Source of the DNA: Chthoniobacter flavus
GTDB taxonomy: Bacteria; Verrucomicrobiota; Verrucomicrobiia; Chthoniobacterales; Chthoniobacteraceae
NCBI GenBank assembly: GCA_945861435.1
Contig: CAMAUX010000023.1
Span: 1 to 64,000, forward strand
DNA: 64,000 nucleotides
Direction of reading: 5' to 3'
Part shown: in pieces, positions 16,643 to 25,669 of the stretch
How the letters are laid out: the number at the start of each line of letters is the position of its first letter
How positions within the stretch are numbered: position 1 is the stretch's first letter
Program-made: the position numbers and the translations under genes
Notes under the pieces: model-generated
The model's database searches: none
Seen by the model: the letters and a program-made list of their open reading frames with translations, nothing else
What the model was told of the DNA's origin: nothing

Positions 16643-17869
16643 TCACCACACCCGCCGCGCGTACCCGGGCCGCCCCACATGTCTCTCATGTCCCACTCCC
16701 CGCGACCTCCCAAACCCGGCATCCGCCACAGAATTGCCTCCCCGGTCCCCATTCCCACGCCGTGCGAAAATCCACGCCAGCAACAGCAGCGGGAAGAACC
16801 CGGAAAAATAGCGGTCCTTCACCCCGGGCCCTCCGAGAAACAAATACCCCATCACCAGCGACACCCCCAGCGCGCTATTGCACCAGCGCCTCAACTCCGC
16901 ATCGCGCAACACCACCCCCCGGCGCCGCCACAACCCCGCACACACCCAGTAGTAAAACGCACCGTACACCGAACTAAACACGCTCCATAAATCCATGGAA
17001 CCCCACGCAAAAAGAAACTGACAGGGCAGCGGCAGCAACAGCCCCACCAGCGGCGCCAGCACCTTCGACCCAAACGCGCTCCCATACACCAGCGAGAAAA
17101 CCCGGCCCGTCTCCGGCACCACCTCACTCCCGTTGAACGCCGGCAGCACAAGGAACAACCCCAGCATCCCCAGCCCGAAAACGCCCGGATGCATCCGCCC
17201 CACCACGCTCAAGCGCATCAGCGCCACCAACCCGAACAACCCCGCGAAACTCACCCGGAACAGCCCCATCGCACACACCCACGGAAACGCCCGCACCGCG
17301 CTTCCCCCGGCGAAAAGGGCCGCAAGAAACATCAACACCAGCGACTCGCTGAAGGACTCCTTGAAGTGCGTCGCCGCGTAATACAGCGACACCGGATTCC
17401 ACACCAACCACCGCGCCTCCCGCGTACTTAATCCAAAGGCGCGCACCGCACGCGCCACCGCCAGCGCCGACACCACGCTGGTCACCAGCACGAAGGAAAA
17501 CGGGTGATCCCACACCGCATAGCTCAGCGCATGCACCACCACGATCGGCATCACCGTGTTCAAGTAATGCCCAACCCCATCCCACTCCCCCCACCGCTCC
17601 ACGTTGTCCACATGGATGTCGTAAAAATGCTCCAACTCCTCAAACCCGGCCTCCTCCACAATCGCCCCAAGATCCGCATGCCCGGGATCCTCCCACCTCT
17701 GCAACAGATACCGCCCCAGCATGTGGTAAGCCTCCGGATCCCCTCCCGACCCAAGGTAGCCGGAGCAGGAAAACACCACCGCCAGAATCAACCGCACTAG
17801 GAGGCTCCTTGCGAAAACGCTCGAAGGCCACAGCCCCCCCCCGCGCCCCATTGCATCCCTCCCCACCAT
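16643..17869 (-). CDS. Polytopic membrane protein, possible polysaccharide polymerase or GT-C-type transferase
   Basis: ATG 17869 has a GGAG site 7 nt upstream and lies 1 nt after the flippase stop. The protein has roughly ten hydrophobic segments and a large loop after the first helix (about residues 40-95, rich in Glu/Asp/His). A WNPVSLYYAATHFKESFSES segment resembles the conserved loop-plus-helix of Wzy-like and GT-C membrane enzymes. No other polymerase is recognisable in the cluster, so this is the best Wzy candidate; the assignment rests on position and topology only. The hydrophilic C-terminal tail (from about residue 375) looks poorly constrained. Confidence 0.65.
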   Translation of the reverse strand: MVGRDAMGRGGGLWPSSVFARSLLVRLILAVVFSCSGYLGSGGDPEAYHMLGRYLLQRWEDPGHADLGAIVEEAGFEELEHFYDIHVDNVERWGEWDGVGHYLNTVMPIVVVHALSYAVWDHPFSFVLVTSVVSALAVARAVRAFGLSTREARWLVWNPVSLYYAATHFKESFSESLVLMFLAALFAGGSAVRAFPWVCAMGLFRVSFAGLFGLVALMRLSVVGRMHPGVFGLGMLGLFLVLPAFNGSEVVPETGRVFSLVYGSAFGSKVLAPLVGLLLPLPCQFLFAWGSMDLWSVFSSVYGAFYYWVCAGLWRRRGVVLRDAELRRWCNSALGVSLVMGYLFLGGPGVKDRYFSGFFPLLLLAWIFARRGNGDRGGNSVADAGFGRSRGVGHERHVGRPGYARRVW

Positions 17870-17870
17870 C

Positions 17871-19400
17871 TCAGCGCTCCAACTGCTCCACCCCATCGCG
17901 CCTCACGAACAAACGCGCGGGCCATGCCGTGCCGTCCCCAAGAAACCGCGTCACAAACGCGCCCAAATCCCGGTCCCTGCTCAGCAACCAACACCCCCCG
18001 CACGCGAACACCACCATCCACCCCACAAACCCAAGCACCGCGCTCATACCGGCCCCGAAGCCAGCCCACCCTCCGAGCAGATGACCGGCACCCCACGCCC
18101 CGCCGCCCAACGCCACGGCCCTCGCCGCGAACCCCACGCTCGCCCGTGAAAGCAGGTCGCGCAGAAAAACGAGCGAGCAAAGCGCAAGCAACGCGCGCAC
18201 CCAGCACACCCCCAGAAGCAGCGTCTGCAAAGAACCCCGCCAGCACAGCGCCAGCACCAGCACGCTGCCAGCCACCTGCAGCACGTTGAGCCCCCCCAGC
18301 ATCCGATAACGACCATTGCGCAACAGCACCGGCGACGCGCACCCCCGCATCCAGTTTTCCACCGCACTGGGCACCAGCAGCACCACCGCCCAGTGCGCCG
18401 CCGCCCCGTACCGCCCCCCATACACCACCGGCACCAGATGCCCCAGCAACACCGCGGCCGCCGAGATGCAGCACGCATACAACAGCGCCGAAAGTTTGAA
18501 CACTCGCTCCGCCGCCTCCGCCTGCGCCTCCGCCCCGTCCCCCACGCGGCTCAGATAAGGCCCCACGAGGTTGCCCATCGGCAGCACCGTCAAACCAAGA
18601 CACTTCCCCACAAGATCGAACGCCAGCCCCAACACCGCCACCGACGCCGCCTCATGGCGCACCGCAGCCACCAGCAACAACACCGTCCCCCCTCCCAACA
18701 TCGCACCCGCCTTGTCCAGGATCGTCATCCACCCATACACCCGCGCCCTTCCCAACAAACCCTCGGGCAATGGCCCATCCTCCCCCGCCACCCGGGCAAG
18801 GAAACAACGGTGCACACAAAACGCCTCCACCCAAACAAGCACCGCCCAGCAACCCACCACCGCCTCCAGTCCGAACCCCGTCCATGCAAGCCCGGCAGCC
18901 ACCAACGCACGCCCCACCGCAAAACCCTGCTGCAGCATCAGCCCCCGCCGCACATCGAAAAGGGCCATCAACCCGTAGTGCCCCAGCAGCCTTCCCAGCG
19001 TACCCGCCGCCACCAACCCGATTCCCGCATACATCCAGCCCCGCCCCTGCAACGCCTCCATCCCCGTCTGCCCGCCATACAAAGGCCCCAGCACCCAAAG
19101 CGCCCCTGCGCACAAAACCCCGGCCACCACACGGCCCCTCAGCAGCCTCCGGTAAAACCGCTCCCGCGCCCCGCACCCCTGCGCCTCGCGCAGATAACGC
19201 GTCAGCCCGCTGTTGGCACCTGCCTCGAAGAGGAACGTCGCAAGCCCCACCATCGCACCCAGCGCGCAATACTCCGCATACAGGCCCACCGACATCGCAC
19301 GCACCAGCACCATCGAGGAGCACACCGACGCCGCAAAGCCCACAAGACTCAGCCACCCATTGGCCCTCAGCGCCGACACCACGGGATGCCCCGCACTCAA
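17871..19400 (-). CDS. Polysaccharide flippase (Wzx/MATE-like membrane protein)
   Basis: About 510 residues, with 12-14 hydrophobic helices of the oligosaccharide-flippase family. It starts ANGWLSLVGFAASVCSSMVLVRAMSVGLYAEYCALGAMVGLATFLFEAG, the standard first two helices. TTG 19400 overlaps the upstream stop by 4 nt (TTGA) and is preferred; GTG codons at 19382 and 19379 are alternatives. The frame further upstream is Gly-rich shadow sequence. It is expected to flip the undecaprenyl-linked repeat unit to the periplasm. Confidence 0.85.
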   Translation of the reverse strand: MSAGHPVVSALRANGWLSLVGFAASVCSSMVLVRAMSVGLYAEYCALGAMVGLATFLFEAGANSGLTRYLREAQGCGARERFYRRLLRGRVVAGVLCAGALWVLGPLYGGQTGMEALQGRGWMYAGIGLVAAGTLGRLLGHYGLMALFDVRRGLMLQQGFAVGRALVAAGLAWTGFGLEAVVGCWAVLVWVEAFCVHRCFLARVAGEDGPLPEGLLGRARVYGWMTILDKAGAMLGGGTVLLLVAAVRHEAASVAVLGLAFDLVGKCLGLTVLPMGNLVGPYLSRVGDGAEAQAEAAERVFKLSALLYACCISAAAVLLGHLVPVVYGGRYGAAAHWAVVLLVPSAVENWMRGCASPVLLRNGRYRMLGGLNVLQVAGSVLVLALCWRGSLQTLLLGVCWVRALLALCSLVFLRDLLSRASVGFAARAVALGGGAWGAGHLLGGWAGFGAGMSAVLGFVGWMVVFACGGCWLLSRDRDLGAFVTRFLGDGTAWPARLFVRRDGVEQLER

Positions 19401-20488
19401 CTCCGCCCCCCCCCTTTGCAACTCCCCAAAACATCCAGCACCCGCCCCGCAAGCCCCTCCAGCGAATGTTCCCGCTCCACCTGCCCCCGCAGATACCCGC
19501 CCACCAGCGAACGCTCCGCCGCACTCCACCCCAACACCGCCTCCACCCGCGCAGCCAGCGCCGCCTCATCCCCAGGCGCAAAAAGCAACGCCGACTGGTA
19601 CCTCCCCAGCGTCCCTGCAAAATCCGCATTAGCCAACACGCACGGCCGTCCGCAGCTCATCGCCTCCCACGCCACCTTGTCCCCAAACCCCTTCGGCGTG
19701 AGGTTCACATGCACCGCGCACCGCTGAAAATACCCCGGCAGCAGATCGGGCGGCACCGCCGGCGCCACCGTCACGCGCCCCCCGCACTGCAGACGAGCCG
19801 CCGTCGCCAACACCTCATCCAGATACGCCTCGTCCTCCCGGCACGTCGTCGCCCCCACAATGAGCAAACGCCACGCCCGCCTCACCCGCGCAAGCGCACG
19901 CACCAGCGTCAGATGCCCCTTCACCGGCGAGATCCGCCCCACGCACAACACCAACCCCTCCTCCTCCGCAGGCTTGCGCGCAGGCGCAAACAACGCCGTG
20001 TCGATCCCCTGCCCGATCACCTCCACCTTCGAACTCCGGTACGGATAAGAACCCGGAAGACTCGTCACCATCCGATCCGAAACCCACTGCGCCATCCGCA
20101 GCGTCGGCGTGCGCGAGGGATGCGCATACCAACTCACCAGCGGCACCCCGCGCACCCGCAACACCGGTGCCGCGAGCACTGAGAACACCGTGATCATGTG
20201 GGAAAAACATCCCGCCACAGGCCCCTCACGCAGGATCCCTCCCAGATGCTTGTAAAACTCCACCACGCGCCGCGGCTTTGAATACCCGCGCTCAAGTCCC
20301 ACGGAATGCACACGCACATTGGAAGGCAGCGCCAGCCGCCCCTTCTGCATCGTCAGCACCTCCACCCGCCCCACGCGCCGCGCCAACTCCCGCACCCAGT
20401 ACGTCGTGAACCCCAGCACCGGATGATCGATGTCCGTCGCAAGATTGAACACCAGCAACCTCGCACCGCTCCATTCCTGTGGCGTCAT
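19397..20488 (-). CDS. Glycosyltransferase, family 4
   Basis: ATG 20488 overlaps the previous stop (ATGA), giving MTPQEWSGARLLVFNLATDI and a protein of about 363 residues. GT-B features are GYSKPRRVVEFYKHL, FSHMITVFSVLAAPVL, GLVLCVGRISPVKGHLTLVRAL and LTPKGFGDKVAWEAMSCGRPCVLAN. The first Glu of the usual donor-binding pair appears replaced by Asp within GFGDKVAWEAM. It is co-translated with glycosyltransferase genes on both sides. Confidence 0.88.
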   Translation of the reverse strand: MTPQEWSGARLLVFNLATDIDHPVLGFTTYWVRELARRVGRVEVLTMQKGRLALPSNVRVHSVGLERGYSKPRRVVEFYKHLGGILREGPVAGCFSHMITVFSVLAAPVLRVRGVPLVSWYAHPSRTPTLRMAQWVSDRMVTSLPGSYPYRSSKVEVIGQGIDTALFAPARKPAEEEGLVLCVGRISPVKGHLTLVRALARVRRAWRLLIVGATTCREDEAYLDEVLATAARLQCGGRVTVAPAVPPDLLPGYFQRCAVHVNLTPKGFGDKVAWEAMSCGRPCVLANADFAGTLGRYQSALLFAPGDEAALAARVEAVLGWSAAERSLVGGYLRGQVEREHSLEGLAGRVLDVLGSCKGGGRS

Positions 20489-21693
20489 CCCCCCACCTCC
20501 TCCCGCTCCCCATCCCCCACCACACACCCCCGCCCACCCGCTCCATCCACGCCACCCTCCGCGATCCGCCTCCACACCCGCAACTGCGCTTCCGCATTTC
20601 CCCCTGGATCCAGAACCCCCTGGACACGCCCGCGCGCCGCACGCCCCATACGCTCGCGCAATACGCCGCAACCCACCAAACGCGACAGCGCATCCGCAAG
20701 ACCGTGCGCATCTCCCACAGGCACCACAAACCCGCTCACCCCGTCCTCCACAGCCTCCTCTGCACCACTCACCTGCGTGCACACAATCGGCAGTCCGGCC
20801 GCTGCGCCCTCCATCAGCACGCGCGCGTACCCTTCGAAGTCCGAACTCAAAACCAACACATCCGCCCCTCCGAAACAGGCCGCAATCTCCGAGCGTTCCA
20901 CCGCCCCGCGGAAACGCACCTGCTCTCCCAAACCCAGATTCTCCACCGCGCGCCGCAACGCACCCTCCTCAGGCCCGCTCCCAGCCAGCACCAGCTCAAA
21001 CGCCGGCAAACCGCGCCCCCTCATCCGCACCAATGCATCAAGGAGCAGCGGCAGATTCTTCTGCCCAACCAAACGCCCGACAAAAAGCAACCGCACCACC
21101 CCGCCCGCAACCCGCTCCAACCCCAGCTCAAGAAAACGCCCAAGATCGCAGGGCACCACCGGCTTCAAAAACACACGCCAAGGCTCGATCCCGCCCTCCG
21201 CAAGCCGCCTCAACGTCAGCACACCGTCCACCTGCACGAAATCGCTGCGCCGCAGAACCGCCCTCCCCACCCAGCCCAGAATCCGGTGCGTCCAGTGACT
21301 CCCCACCCAGTGCGGATCAAACCCGTTGGGCCCGTAAACGCAGAGGTTCACCGGCACTCGAAACCACCACCCCAGCACCAGCGCCGCAAGCCCGCAGTAA
21401 AAGGGATCCTGCGCCTGCACCACATCCACCCGCTGCCTGCGCAGCCACCGCGCACCGATCCACACCATGCGCACCCACCCGTCCACAGGCGTGTACGCAT
21501 CCGTGGGCACGCACTCCCAGCACGGCGCCAGCCGGATCGCCGACAGGCGGTGCCGCTTGTAAGAGGTCGTCACCATCCGGTACGACCCCAGCCTCCGCGC
21601 ATACTGACTGAGCCGCGCGTAATCATCTGACCCCGCACCCTCCCAGAGCGCACGCGTGGATCCCAGCGAGAGCACAGCAAGTCCGCTCCTCAT
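20485..21693 (-). CDS. Glycosyltransferase, family 4
   Basis: 402 residues. It opens MRSGLAVLSLGSTRALWEG; the N-domain segment DVVQAQDPFYCGLAALVLG is followed by VRLLFVGRLVGQKNLPLLLDAL and SSDFEGYARVLMEGAAAGLPIVCT. The equivalent of the E-x7-E motif is present as E-x7-E in FEGYARVLMEG. It is linked to its neighbours by 4-nt ATGA overlaps at both ends. The Gly-rich C-terminal tail is probably not essential. Confidence 0.9.
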   Translation of the reverse strand: MRSGLAVLSLGSTRALWEGAGSDDYARLSQYARRLGSYRMVTTSYKRHRLSAIRLAPCWECVPTDAYTPVDGWVRMVWIGARWLRRQRVDVVQAQDPFYCGLAALVLGWWFRVPVNLCVYGPNGFDPHWVGSHWTHRILGWVGRAVLRRSDFVQVDGVLTLRRLAEGGIEPWRVFLKPVVPCDLGRFLELGLERVAGGVVRLLFVGRLVGQKNLPLLLDALVRMRGRGLPAFELVLAGSGPEEGALRRAVENLGLGEQVRFRGAVERSEIAACFGGADVLVLSSDFEGYARVLMEGAAAGLPIVCTQVSGAEEAVEDGVSGFVVPVGDAHGLADALSRLVGCGVLRERMGRAARGRVQGVLDPGGNAEAQLRVWRRIAEGGVDGAGGRGCVVGDGEREEVGG

Positions 21694-22871
21694 TGAGCCC
21701 TCCCCACCTCAGTCACCTCACCCGCGCCCTCCCCACCCTGCACTGCCTCCGCAAGAACCCGCTCCGTGGCACCCACCATGCCTTCGTGCGAGAACCTGCG
21801 CCCCAGCTCAAGGCGCGCCGCCTCCACCAATTGCACCGCCAGCCCGGGCGCATCCCACAACTTGCGCACCGCCTCCAGGAGCGCCCCTCCATCGCCCACT
21901 GGCACGAGCAATCCCGTCCTCTCATGCACCACCACCTCCCCCGTCCCCCCCGCATCCGTGGCCACCACCGGCACGCCCACCTCCATCGCCTCCAACACCA
22001 CATGCGGCAACCCCTCGTAACTGGAGTTCAGTACGAACGCGTCCGCCGCCCGCAGATACGCTGGCACCGCACGCCGAGACACCTCGCCCACGAAACACAC
22101 ACGCCCCGCCACCCCGAGCCGCCCGGCCAGCTCCACCAGCGCCCCCCGCTCAGGCCCGTCGCCCACCACCACCAAACGCGTTCCCGGCAGTTCAGACAGC
22201 ATCGCAATGAGCCCATCCACCCCCTTCCATGGCACCAGCCTGCACACCGTCACCAACGTCCTCCCCTCCCACGGATCCCCCGCAATACGCGCCACCCGAG
22301 GCATGCCGTGCGCAACCGGCGCCGCATTGAGCACCACCTCCACCCGCTCCTCCTCCATCCCCCAGGAGCACACCATCGCGCGCAGATACTCGCTGGGCAC
22401 CACCACACGCACCGCACGTCGCAGCGGCCAGTTGCGGACAAAATTCAGCACCTTGAAAAACCAGTGCCCATCCCGCTTTTGATACTCCTCCATCGTCCCG
22501 GAAAAGACCCCCAGCCCCACCGCCCGCTCCCACGCATAATCGCCCACCACCTTGCACACCATCGGCTTCCCGGCCCACCACGCCCCCAGCGCCGACTCCA
22601 CCCCCAACCCATTCACATACACCACATCCACATCCCTCGCATCGTGCCCGATCCACACCGTCGTCAGCAGCACCCGGAAGGGCCAGAACAACCCGCGCCT
22701 TACACGCCGCACCTCAAACGCGTGCGGATTGCTCCAATGTCCCCCACTCCCAAGACACAGCACCCGCACGCTATGCCCCCTTTCCGCCAGCGACTCCGCC
22801 ATCGCAGGCACGTAACTCGCTGGACCCCCGTGATCCGGTGGAAAAATTCCGCTTACCAGTAAAACCCTCAT
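21690..22871 (-). CDS. Glycosyltransferase, family 4
   Basis: ATG 22871 follows an AGAGGGGGG site and starts the canonical MRVLLVSGIFPPDHGGPASYVP; a TTG eight codons upstream is less likely. About 393 residues. Other markers are VVPSEYLRAMVCSWGM, TLVTVCRLVPWKGVDGLIAML, and NSSYEGLPHVVLEAMEVGVPVVATDAGG, which matches the donor site of WcaC/PelF-like enzymes. It lies 25 bp after the Wzc-like gene. Confidence 0.92.
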   Translation of the reverse strand: MRVLLVSGIFPPDHGGPASYVPAMAESLAERGHSVRVLCLGSGGHWSNPHAFEVRRVRRGLFWPFRVLLTTVWIGHDARDVDVVYVNGLGVESALGAWWAGKPMVCKVVGDYAWERAVGLGVFSGTMEEYQKRDGHWFFKVLNFVRNWPLRRAVRVVVPSEYLRAMVCSWGMEEERVEVVLNAAPVAHGMPRVARIAGDPWEGRTLVTVCRLVPWKGVDGLIAMLSELPGTRLVVVGDGPERGALVELAGRLGVAGRVCFVGEVSRRAVPAYLRAADAFVLNSSYEGLPHVVLEAMEVGVPVVATDAGGTGEVVVHERTGLLVPVGDGGALLEAVRKLWDAPGLAVQLVEAARLELGRRFSHEGMVGATERVLAEAVQGGEGAGEVTEVGRAQ

Positions 22872-22898
22872 TGTATGCCCCCCTCTGTTAACCAACCT

Positions 22899-24986
22899 TC
22901 AAAGACCCAAACCCTCACGCGCCACGGCAGCCGTCTCCTCGCCCAGCCCGCCCGCACCCTCACGCGCCCCATAATAGCGCACGTCGTAACCACGCTGCAC
23001 ATCGGCAGCACGGTTGAGCACCACCCCAGCCAACACGCAACCGCACTGCCTCAAGCGCTCCAGCGCCCCCGTCACATCAGCCCGCCGCGTCTTGCCCGCC
23101 CTCACCACAAAACACACCGCATCGCCGAGGGAAGCCACCAGTAACGTCTCGCTCGCCACACGCACAGGCGCTGCGTCCACCACCACACGGTCATACCGCC
23201 CGGCCAGTTCACTCAACAGCGCCCTCAACGGCTTCTCCCTCAGCACATCCACCCCGCATCCGCGTCCCGCCGGCAACACCTCCAACCCCTCCACCTGCGT
23301 GGACCGCACCACACGCCCCCATGCCACATCCCCCTGCAGACACGCCCCCAATCCTCCACCCCCGGCGTCCACACCCAGCCGCGCCGCCAACGCCGGCGCC
23401 CGCAGATCCGCATCCACCAACAACGTCCTCAATCCCTGCCCCGCCAGTGCCATCGCATAGCGCACCGCACAAAACGTCTTCCCCTCGCCAGGTAGCGCAC
23501 TCGTAAACACCAGCACCCGCGCACGCCCCGCCTCCCCCAGCGACAATCCCATACGCAGAGCTCGGAAAGCCTCCTCCACCATCACCTCCGCCCCAGCCCC
23601 TTCCCCAGAAGCCTCCGGCACCGCGCTCAAAAGCGGCAGCCTGCTACAACGCTCCAACTGCGAACCCCGATGCAGCGCATCCCCAAGATAATTGGGAACC
23701 ATCACCCAAAGCACCGCCACCACCCCTCCGGCTATCACACTCACCAGCAGCGCCATCAACCCGCGCCCCTGCTCCGGCCTCACGGGCAGCGACGCCGGCA
23801 CCACGAGCCGCACAGCAAACCGCGACACCCCCTGCCCCACATCCGCCTGCTTGAGCCGCCCAAGCACCGCCTCATAAAGGACACGCTCCGCATTCAAATT
23901 GCGCAGAAGCTCCTGGTAGGGAATCCCAATCGCCCCAAGCTCCAAAGCAATCGTCTCCTGCGATCGCACCGCCTGCTCCAAGCTGCGCTCCGTCGCCACC
24001 GCCCCCTGCCACGCCGTGTCCACCGTAGCCATCGCCTTCTCCACCGCCTTCCCCAACGCCTGCCTCCACTCCGCCACCTCGCCAGCCAACTGCTGATACT
24101 TCGGATGCCCCGGCCTGTATCTTCCCGAAAGCCCCGCGAGCAGGCTTTCCTTCTCACTCAATCGATTGCGAAGCGCAGCCACCTCCTCCGAGCGCGCGAT
24201 ACTTCCAAGCGACAGCAACTCCTCGGGCCTCCGCGCACGCATCCGCTCCACCTGCCCACGGTCCCCCTCCAACCGAAGCCGCTCCGCCTTCGCTGACGCC
24301 ACCTTCGTGTTCAGTTCCCGCAACCTCTCCACCGCCATGTTCTGTCGCTCCTCCAGCGACACCGTCTCGTGCACCTCCCTGTAGCTCTGCAACGCCTCCT
24401 CCGCCTGCGTCAGCGACCTCTTCAAGCGCCCCGCCTCCTCATGCAGAAACTCGTACGCCTTGCGCGAAACCTCCACCCGCCCTTCCGCACTCGATTCCAA
24501 AAACTGCTCCACCCACAGCCCCGCAAGCTTGCGCGCCATCGCCGGCCGCTCGTCACCCACCCGCACATCAATCATCGACGTCCCGCGCCGCACCCTCGCA
24601 TTCATCCTCCCCTGCAGCCCGTCCGCCAGCCCCTGCACAGAAACGGGACCCCGTGCATCCACCGAAAAACCCGGGTCTCCCACCCCACCCGCTCGCTCCA
24701 CCACCCGCAATGCCAGCGCAGGATTCACCAGACTTTGCTCAAGGGTCTTGAGCACCTCCTCCGACACCGCCGCCACCTCCGCCCCGCTCACCACACGCTG
24801 CCCCTCGCCCTCCACCAAAAGCGTGGCCTGCGACACATACAACTTCCTGGCACCTGCCCCCCACCACACTCCCAGCCCCAACGCCACCGCCATGATCAGC
24901 CCCACCGTCCATGGCCTCGCACGCAACTCCCTCAAAACATCCCACCACTCCACCCCCTGCCCCACCGCATCAGAATCTTCGTTCAT
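22899..24986 (-). CDS. Wzc-like polysaccharide co-polymerase and tyrosine autokinase
   Basis: About 695 residues from ATG 24986. There is an N-terminal Wzz-type region with a transmembrane helix (TVGLIMAVALGLGVWW). A long coiled coil (about 170-330) follows, then a GNVR-like segment (PYQELLRNLNAERVLYEAVLGRL) and a second helix (LMALLVSVIAGGVVAVLWVMV). The C-terminal BY-kinase domain has Walker A SALPGEGKTFCA, Walker A' LLVDADLRAP and a Walker B-like RYDRVVVDAAP. The tail keeps a small Tyr cluster (YDVRYYGAREG), as in autophosphorylating kinases. It controls chain length and export together with the Wza-like protein encoded 4 nt upstream. Confidence 0.92.
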   Translation of the reverse strand: MNEDSDAVGQGVEWWDVLRELRARPWTVGLIMAVALGLGVWWGAGARKLYVSQATLLVEGEGQRVVSGAEVAAVSEEVLKTLEQSLVNPALALRVVERAGGVGDPGFSVDARGPVSVQGLADGLQGRMNARVRRGTSMIDVRVGDERPAMARKLAGLWVEQFLESSAEGRVEVSRKAYEFLHEEAGRLKRSLTQAEEALQSYREVHETVSLEERQNMAVERLRELNTKVASAKAERLRLEGDRGQVERMRARRPEELLSLGSIARSEEVAALRNRLSEKESLLAGLSGRYRPGHPKYQQLAGEVAEWRQALGKAVEKAMATVDTAWQGAVATERSLEQAVRSQETIALELGAIGIPYQELLRNLNAERVLYEAVLGRLKQADVGQGVSRFAVRLVVPASLPVRPEQGRGLMALLVSVIAGGVVAVLWVMVPNYLGDALHRGSQLERCSRLPLLSAVPEASGEGAGAEVMVEEAFRALRMGLSLGEAGRARVLVFTSALPGEGKTFCAVRYAMALAGQGLRTLLVDADLRAPALAARLGVDAGGGGLGACLQGDVAWGRVVRSTQVEGLEVLPAGRGCGVDVLREKPLRALLSELAGRYDRVVVDAAPVRVASETLLVASLGDAVCFVVRAGKTRRADVTGALERLRQCGCVLAGVVLNRAADVQRGYDVRYYGAREGAGGLGEETAAVAREGLGL

Positions 24987-24990
24987 AAGC

Positions 24991-25602
24991 TCAAAAATAC
25001 CGCTCCCCCACACTGATCACGTCCCCCGCCTCCACTTGAAAACGCGGACACGCCGCATCCTCCGCCATCCGCCGCCCGTCCAGATTGTATACCGTCTCCA
25101 CCCCACCCACTCGACGCTTCACACGGATCCTGCCGGGCGCCGCCAGCCGCGTGTACCCCCCCGCAATCCCCACCACCTGCATCAAATCGAGCGCCTGCCG
25201 CTCCGGAAACCGATACGTCCCGGGATGCTGCACCTGCCCCAGCACCGTGAACAAACGCCGCCCCGGCTCCACCACGCTCACCGTCACATGCGGATCCACC
25301 AGAAAACGCGCCGCCAGCAACGCAGCGATCTGCCGCGCTGCCTGCGCCACCGTTTGCCCCGCCACCGAAACCTCCCCGACCAGCGGCACCAACACCCGCC
25401 CATCCGCACCCACTCGCACCGAAGTGTCGAGCTCGGGCTCCTGATACACCTTGATCTCCACAAGGTCCCCGGAAGCCAGCACCGCTCCACCGCCCCTGCT
25501 CTTCGCAGCCACCGAACCAGACACGGGTGCCGGCGCGGCCACCGCCGCCATCCCAACCCCCATCCACACCGCAACCGCCCACGCACAAATTGCTTTCCAC
25601 AT
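24991..25602 (-). CDS. Polysaccharide export protein (Wza/PEP-type, SLBB)
   Basis: 203 residues beginning at ATG 25602, chosen because a strong GAGGAGGTT site sits 4 nt upstream. A signal peptide (AICAWAVAVWMGVGMAAVAA) is followed by the Poly_export domain (LASGDLVEIKVYQEPELD, LVPLVGEVSVAGQT) and one SLBB domain (FTVLGQVQHPGTYRFPERQALDLMQVVGIAGGYTRLA). No lipobox Cys is seen, unlike E. coli Wza. It should form the outer-membrane or periplasmic part of the export channel with the Wzc-like kinase. Confidence 0.9.
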   Translation of the reverse strand: MWKAICAWAVAVWMGVGMAAVAAPAPVSGSVAAKSRGGGAVLASGDLVEIKVYQEPELDTSVRVGADGRVLVPLVGEVSVAGQTVAQAARQIAALLAARFLVDPHVTVSVVEPGRRLFTVLGQVQHPGTYRFPERQALDLMQVVGIAGGYTRLAAPGRIRVKRRVGGVETVYNLDGRRMAEDAACPRFQVEAGDVISVGERYF

Positions 25603-25605
25603 AAG

Positions 25606-25614
25606 AACCTCCTC
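25606..25614 (-). promoter_or_regulatory. Ribosome binding site of the Wza-like gene
   Basis: GAGGAGGTT on the minus strand, 4 nt before ATG 25602. It is the best Shine-Dalgarno match I noticed in the cluster, and it fixes the start 17 codons inside the longest frame. Confidence 0.85.
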
Positions 25615-25624
25615 GAGCACCCCC

Positions 25625-25653
25625 GTTATACCCGCCCGGCGCAATCCCCTCAA
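25625..25653 (-). promoter_or_regulatory. Candidate sigma-70-type promoter before the Wza-like gene
   Basis: On the minus strand TTGAGG (25648-25653) and TATAAC (25625-25630) are separated by exactly 17 bp, close to the consensus. They lie between the barrel gene's stop and the Wza-like gene's ribosome site. A CCCC-CAATTG-GGGG palindrome (25646-25659) overlaps the -35 element and could be an operator. Confidence 0.5.
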
Positions 25654-25669
25654 TTGGGGTGCCGCCCTC

